A DNA stretch of 15,270 nt from Syntrophaceae bacterium UBA1163 (GTDB taxonomy: Bacteria; Desulfobacterota; BSN033; UBA1163). Location: assembly GCA_002311635.1 (NCBI GenBank), contig DBZJ01000212.1, positions 1 through 15,270 on the forward strand. Reading direction: 5' to 3'. The notes under the pieces were generated by a model that was not told the DNA's origin, searched no databases, and saw only the letters and a program-made list of their open reading frames with translations. Made by a program: the position numbers and the translations under genes. The first letter of the stretch is position 1. Each line of letters starts with the position of its first letter. Below, one piece after another: positions 14,401-15,270 of this stretch.

Positions 14401-14527
14401 GCAAAAGAAGCTCGATGATGTACTCCACCCGCTGGACCGGTGTCCCGGCGGGCCGAAGTTTGTTGTGCAGCTTCTTCAGAATATTGTTTGTGTCGCTATC
14501 ACCGTAATGTACCGTTGAGCGCCCCAT
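11465..14527 (-). CDS. Fused type I HsdM-HsdS (N6-adenine methyltransferase plus specificity subunit)
   Basis: This single 1020-aa frame joins two normally separate subunits. Residues 1 to about 480 form HsdM: a helical N-terminal domain, the AdoMet motif FDPACGTAGF (203-212) and the catalytic NPPFG (319-323) of N6-adenine methyltransferases. A helix-rich linker (about 490-650) follows. Two target-recognition regions of HsdS come next, about 655-810 and 838-1000. The second has typical SLGEVCQIIMGQSPPG at its start and a helix RLDVEVDTLQRLTAS at its end. The protein should methylate adenine in a bipartite site and direct HsdR. AAGGAT lies upstream of the ATG. With both S half-sites on one chain per M, the complex stoichiometry must differ from the usual M2S. 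Fused M-S proteins are known but uncommon. Confidence 0.92.
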   Translation of the reverse strand: MGRSTVHYGDSDTNNILKKLHNKLRPAGTPVQRVEYIIELLLLRIFEVKIKQDPEFKQLRNLFKEPNEQLLFSSLYSVANERLLPTLNEKFFPFYASILSQARKVYTTNLSQKVRDQLVLIEEVFKNSNFTNNVKSGNLQEVLGLIAEIDEDRLLKTDLLGDAIESALSETGGTKDIGLHRTPDHIRQFMVAMVSPKFDDTIFDPACGTAGFLFDSFGYALESVSQDGHWPGPKAHPEMQAYFKKYFAKRQAPMPSHDKAITFYRTGIFGIEYLGMIRKMAAINFYIRGLNPQNIEQGDSLAAFDPVKDGGSKTVVLANPPFGAERDQDAYPNVWEEFSRESETTILFVKLMFDALAPGGRCAVIVSEGFLTWDQTSARTLRKMLIENANLRAIISLPQGVFVSKGGVGPKTSILIFDKSGPTKEVWFYKVTNDGYTMGTNRRPIEGCQLVEALDLYEKYVQHGKTPPETKHSFSVPADWILALDPRVKLRIQDETIAEFSVKAEKESKRLVAKLAEQAEQGKITAQDRDEKLTQYDEIWKNKTLNEIAKRIERAHLYSFNLPNCRSNLSAYQHDEWKKIFNGTMRTNEKTLDDRYDALRDCPPEKAHAALALLNGQNALEFDIARQYLMSLPIEALAKHNQLATLRTVIESGARYPRVRLGNNLRLNTHRINPSDFSETRFRVLGVSNTEGVFLNETKPGSEIRQAYYRVEPNEFCYNPYRVNVGSIGLNKFDYDNQIISGAYNVFATDETELLPEFLMALFKSPQFLTYVNEKAHGGVRMNFKFEYLEGWEIPLPSYQQQADFTQVYKKVSLMRESAAHFIMNWEPLFPLFEEYEEKSLGEVCQIIMGQSPPGDSYNNNGEGVPLINGPVEFGPMPFSQILMTKYTTQATKMCKKGDLLVCVRGSTTGRTNIAGFDACIGRGVAALRAIGCNQKYVNYWLFTQRQQLYEMGDGTTTFNNITADTLQAIKIVLPNETTQKAVVDRLDVEVDTLQRLTASLEYMTEYVNDMFDQLWGKNE

Positions 14528-14684
14528 CTAATCACTTTATCCTTTGTTTGTGGAAGTAAAAAATAGGGTTAAATCCTCATCCTTTCCAAATAACATATCC
14601 AAGAGGGCATACATTTATCCATCCTCACCTCTCAATTGTTCAGATGCCACTTACCAACATCCCGCAGAGCGCATAGCGCATGGA

Positions 14685-14724
14685 GCATAGCGTAAATTCT
14701 TTATCGTAAAGTGCGAGGCGTCAG
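14685..14724 (+). repeat. 40-bp direct repeat, first copy
   Basis: It begins GCATAGCGTAAATTCTTTAT and ends GCGAGGCGTCAG. It differs from the second copy by one base and is preceded by AGCGCATAGCGCATGGA, a pattern resembling the reverse complement of the left end of long units B and C. Confidence 0.8.
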
Positions 14725-14859
14725 TCGTACAGAACCTCGCATAGCGCAGAGGGCATAGTGTAAACATACCACCACATCGCGTAAGGTGGAAGTCGTGAGG
14801 GCTGAAAGACAAAAAGCCCATTCCTTTTGCTGGGAACCGCATGGAGCATAGCGCCAAGC

Positions 14860-14899
14860 GCATAGCGTAAATTCTTTATCGTGAAGTGCGAGGCGTCAG
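14860..14899 (+). repeat. 40-bp direct repeat, second copy
   Basis: Same 40 bases with a single A-to-G change. It is also preceded by GCATGGAGCATAGCG. Between the copies, CGCATAGCGCAGAGGGCATAG (14739-14758) is a related short motif. No gene is seen in 14528-14908. Confidence 0.8.
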
Positions 14900-14908
14900 G
14901 AGTAATAC

Positions 14909-15220
14909 CTAACTTTTCCTCTTCATTTTTGTCCGATAAGGAACTTTAGGTTCTTCCACCTGCCCCGTTAGAGATAAGAACCGCTTCAATCTATTTCTTA
15001 AATACCGCTTACCCATGCCCGACTTAAGGTATTTCTCACGAGCCAAAGCATCCTGTTGGTTCAGACATGCTTCATAGTATATAAGCTCAAAGGGGCCTCT
15101 CTCTTTTGTTGAAGACACTCTACCTGTATTATGTTCTTGGAAGCGGTTCTGCAGATCACTCGTAAATCCAGTATAAAAATGGCCGTCCTTCTTGCTCTGT
15201 ATTACGTAAACATAGTACAT
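14909..15220 (-). CDS. GIY-YIG nuclease-domain protein (UPF0213-like)
   Basis: This 103-aa protein has the whole small GIY-YIG core: YYVYVIQSKKDGHFYTGFTSD at 2-22, Arg26, a helix AREKYLKSG with Glu62, and a basic tail. These small stand-alone members are widespread in uncultured bacteria and are nuclease-like, but their biological role is not known. The sequence is unrelated in detail to the truncated GIY-YIG gene on the other side of the restriction operon. A 12-bp inverted repeat brackets it, with one arm just before the start and the other inside the 3' coding end (at LSLTGQ), which suggests the gene travels as a small unit. No strong Shine-Dalgarno is seen. Confidence 0.85.
   Translation of the reverse strand: MYYVYVIQSKKDGHFYTGFTSDLQNRFQEHNTGRVSSTKERGPFELIYYEACLNQQDALAREKYLKSGMGKRYLRNRLKRFLSLTGQVEEPKVPYRTKMKRKS
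14964..14975 (+). repeat. 12-bp inverted repeat, left arm
   Basis: CCCGTTAGAGAT inside the 3' coding end of the GIY-YIG gene. It is the exact reverse complement of the arm at 15229-15240. Confidence 0.6.
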
Positions 15221-15228
15221 GACTTGTG

Positions 15229-15240
15229 ATCTCTAACGGG
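15229..15240 (+). repeat. 12-bp inverted repeat, right arm
   Basis: ATCTCTAACGGG, nine bases before the GIY-YIG ATG on the minus strand. Together the arms frame a 277-bp unit. Confidence 0.6.
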
Positions 15241-15270
15241 ATCCAACCCTATTCGTCTCTTTGGCGGTTG

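Noticed and set aside
14651..14863. Minus-strand 70-codon frame
   Set aside because: It is translated repeat DNA (recurring LRYAPCAMR/RYARFCT patterns), typical of the AGCGCATAGCG motif and not of a gene.

Overview
The window looks like an accessory region of a Gram-negative, probably uncultured bacterium. The lipoprotein signal, Shine-Dalgarno sequences and gene families fit, but nothing in the sequence fixes the taxon. There are no rRNA or tRNA genes, no recognisable transposase or integrase, and no core metabolic operon. Almost every real gene is on the minus strand; the one well-supported exception is a small probable anti-Fic ORF at about 1.2-1.4 kb.

Bases 1 to about 8.9 kb form a patchwork of short, unrelated single genes or gene pairs. 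In coordinate order these are: a GNAT acetyltransferase (cut by the window edge), a VOC protein, a Fic toxin with a convergent small ORF carrying the Fic-inhibitory motif, a cysteine-less CMD-like protein, a zeta-toxin-like ATPase coupled to a 78-aa partner, a DUF433 antitoxin beside the C-terminal stump of its DUF5615 toxin, a membrane-anchored NERD protein, a winged-helix regulator with three perfect palindromes upstream, an ASCH protein, a lipoprotein, a 22-codon gene remnant, a cupin, an unknown 124-aa protein and a truncated GIY-YIG protein. Nine copies of a ~20-bp motif (consensus ACTTTTTTATGGATGACACC on the plus strand) punctuate this stretch. All are in one orientation, and each lies 3-160 bp beyond the 3' end of a minus-strand gene. 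Four copies end a longer 90-139 bp unit. A second repeat (core GTCTGACCCC) occurs three times, twice joined to the first. At several sites the repeats mark a gene end that is visibly truncated.

Bases 9.1 to 14.5 kb hold a type I restriction-modification operon. An unusual HsdM-HsdS fusion (1020 aa, two target-recognition regions) overlaps a downstream EcoEI-like HsdR gene. A repeat-rich spacer of AGCGCATAGCG-type motifs follows, then a second, unrelated GIY-YIG gene framed by a 12-bp inverted repeat.

Overall this reads as a defence and toxin-antitoxin island. Restriction-modification and several toxin-antitoxin modules sit among repeat-flanked cargo genes, and the repeats appear to take part in capture, deletion and truncation. 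The repeat-punctuated cargo array is the most unusual thing here. The enzyme that moves it, if any, is not in the window.
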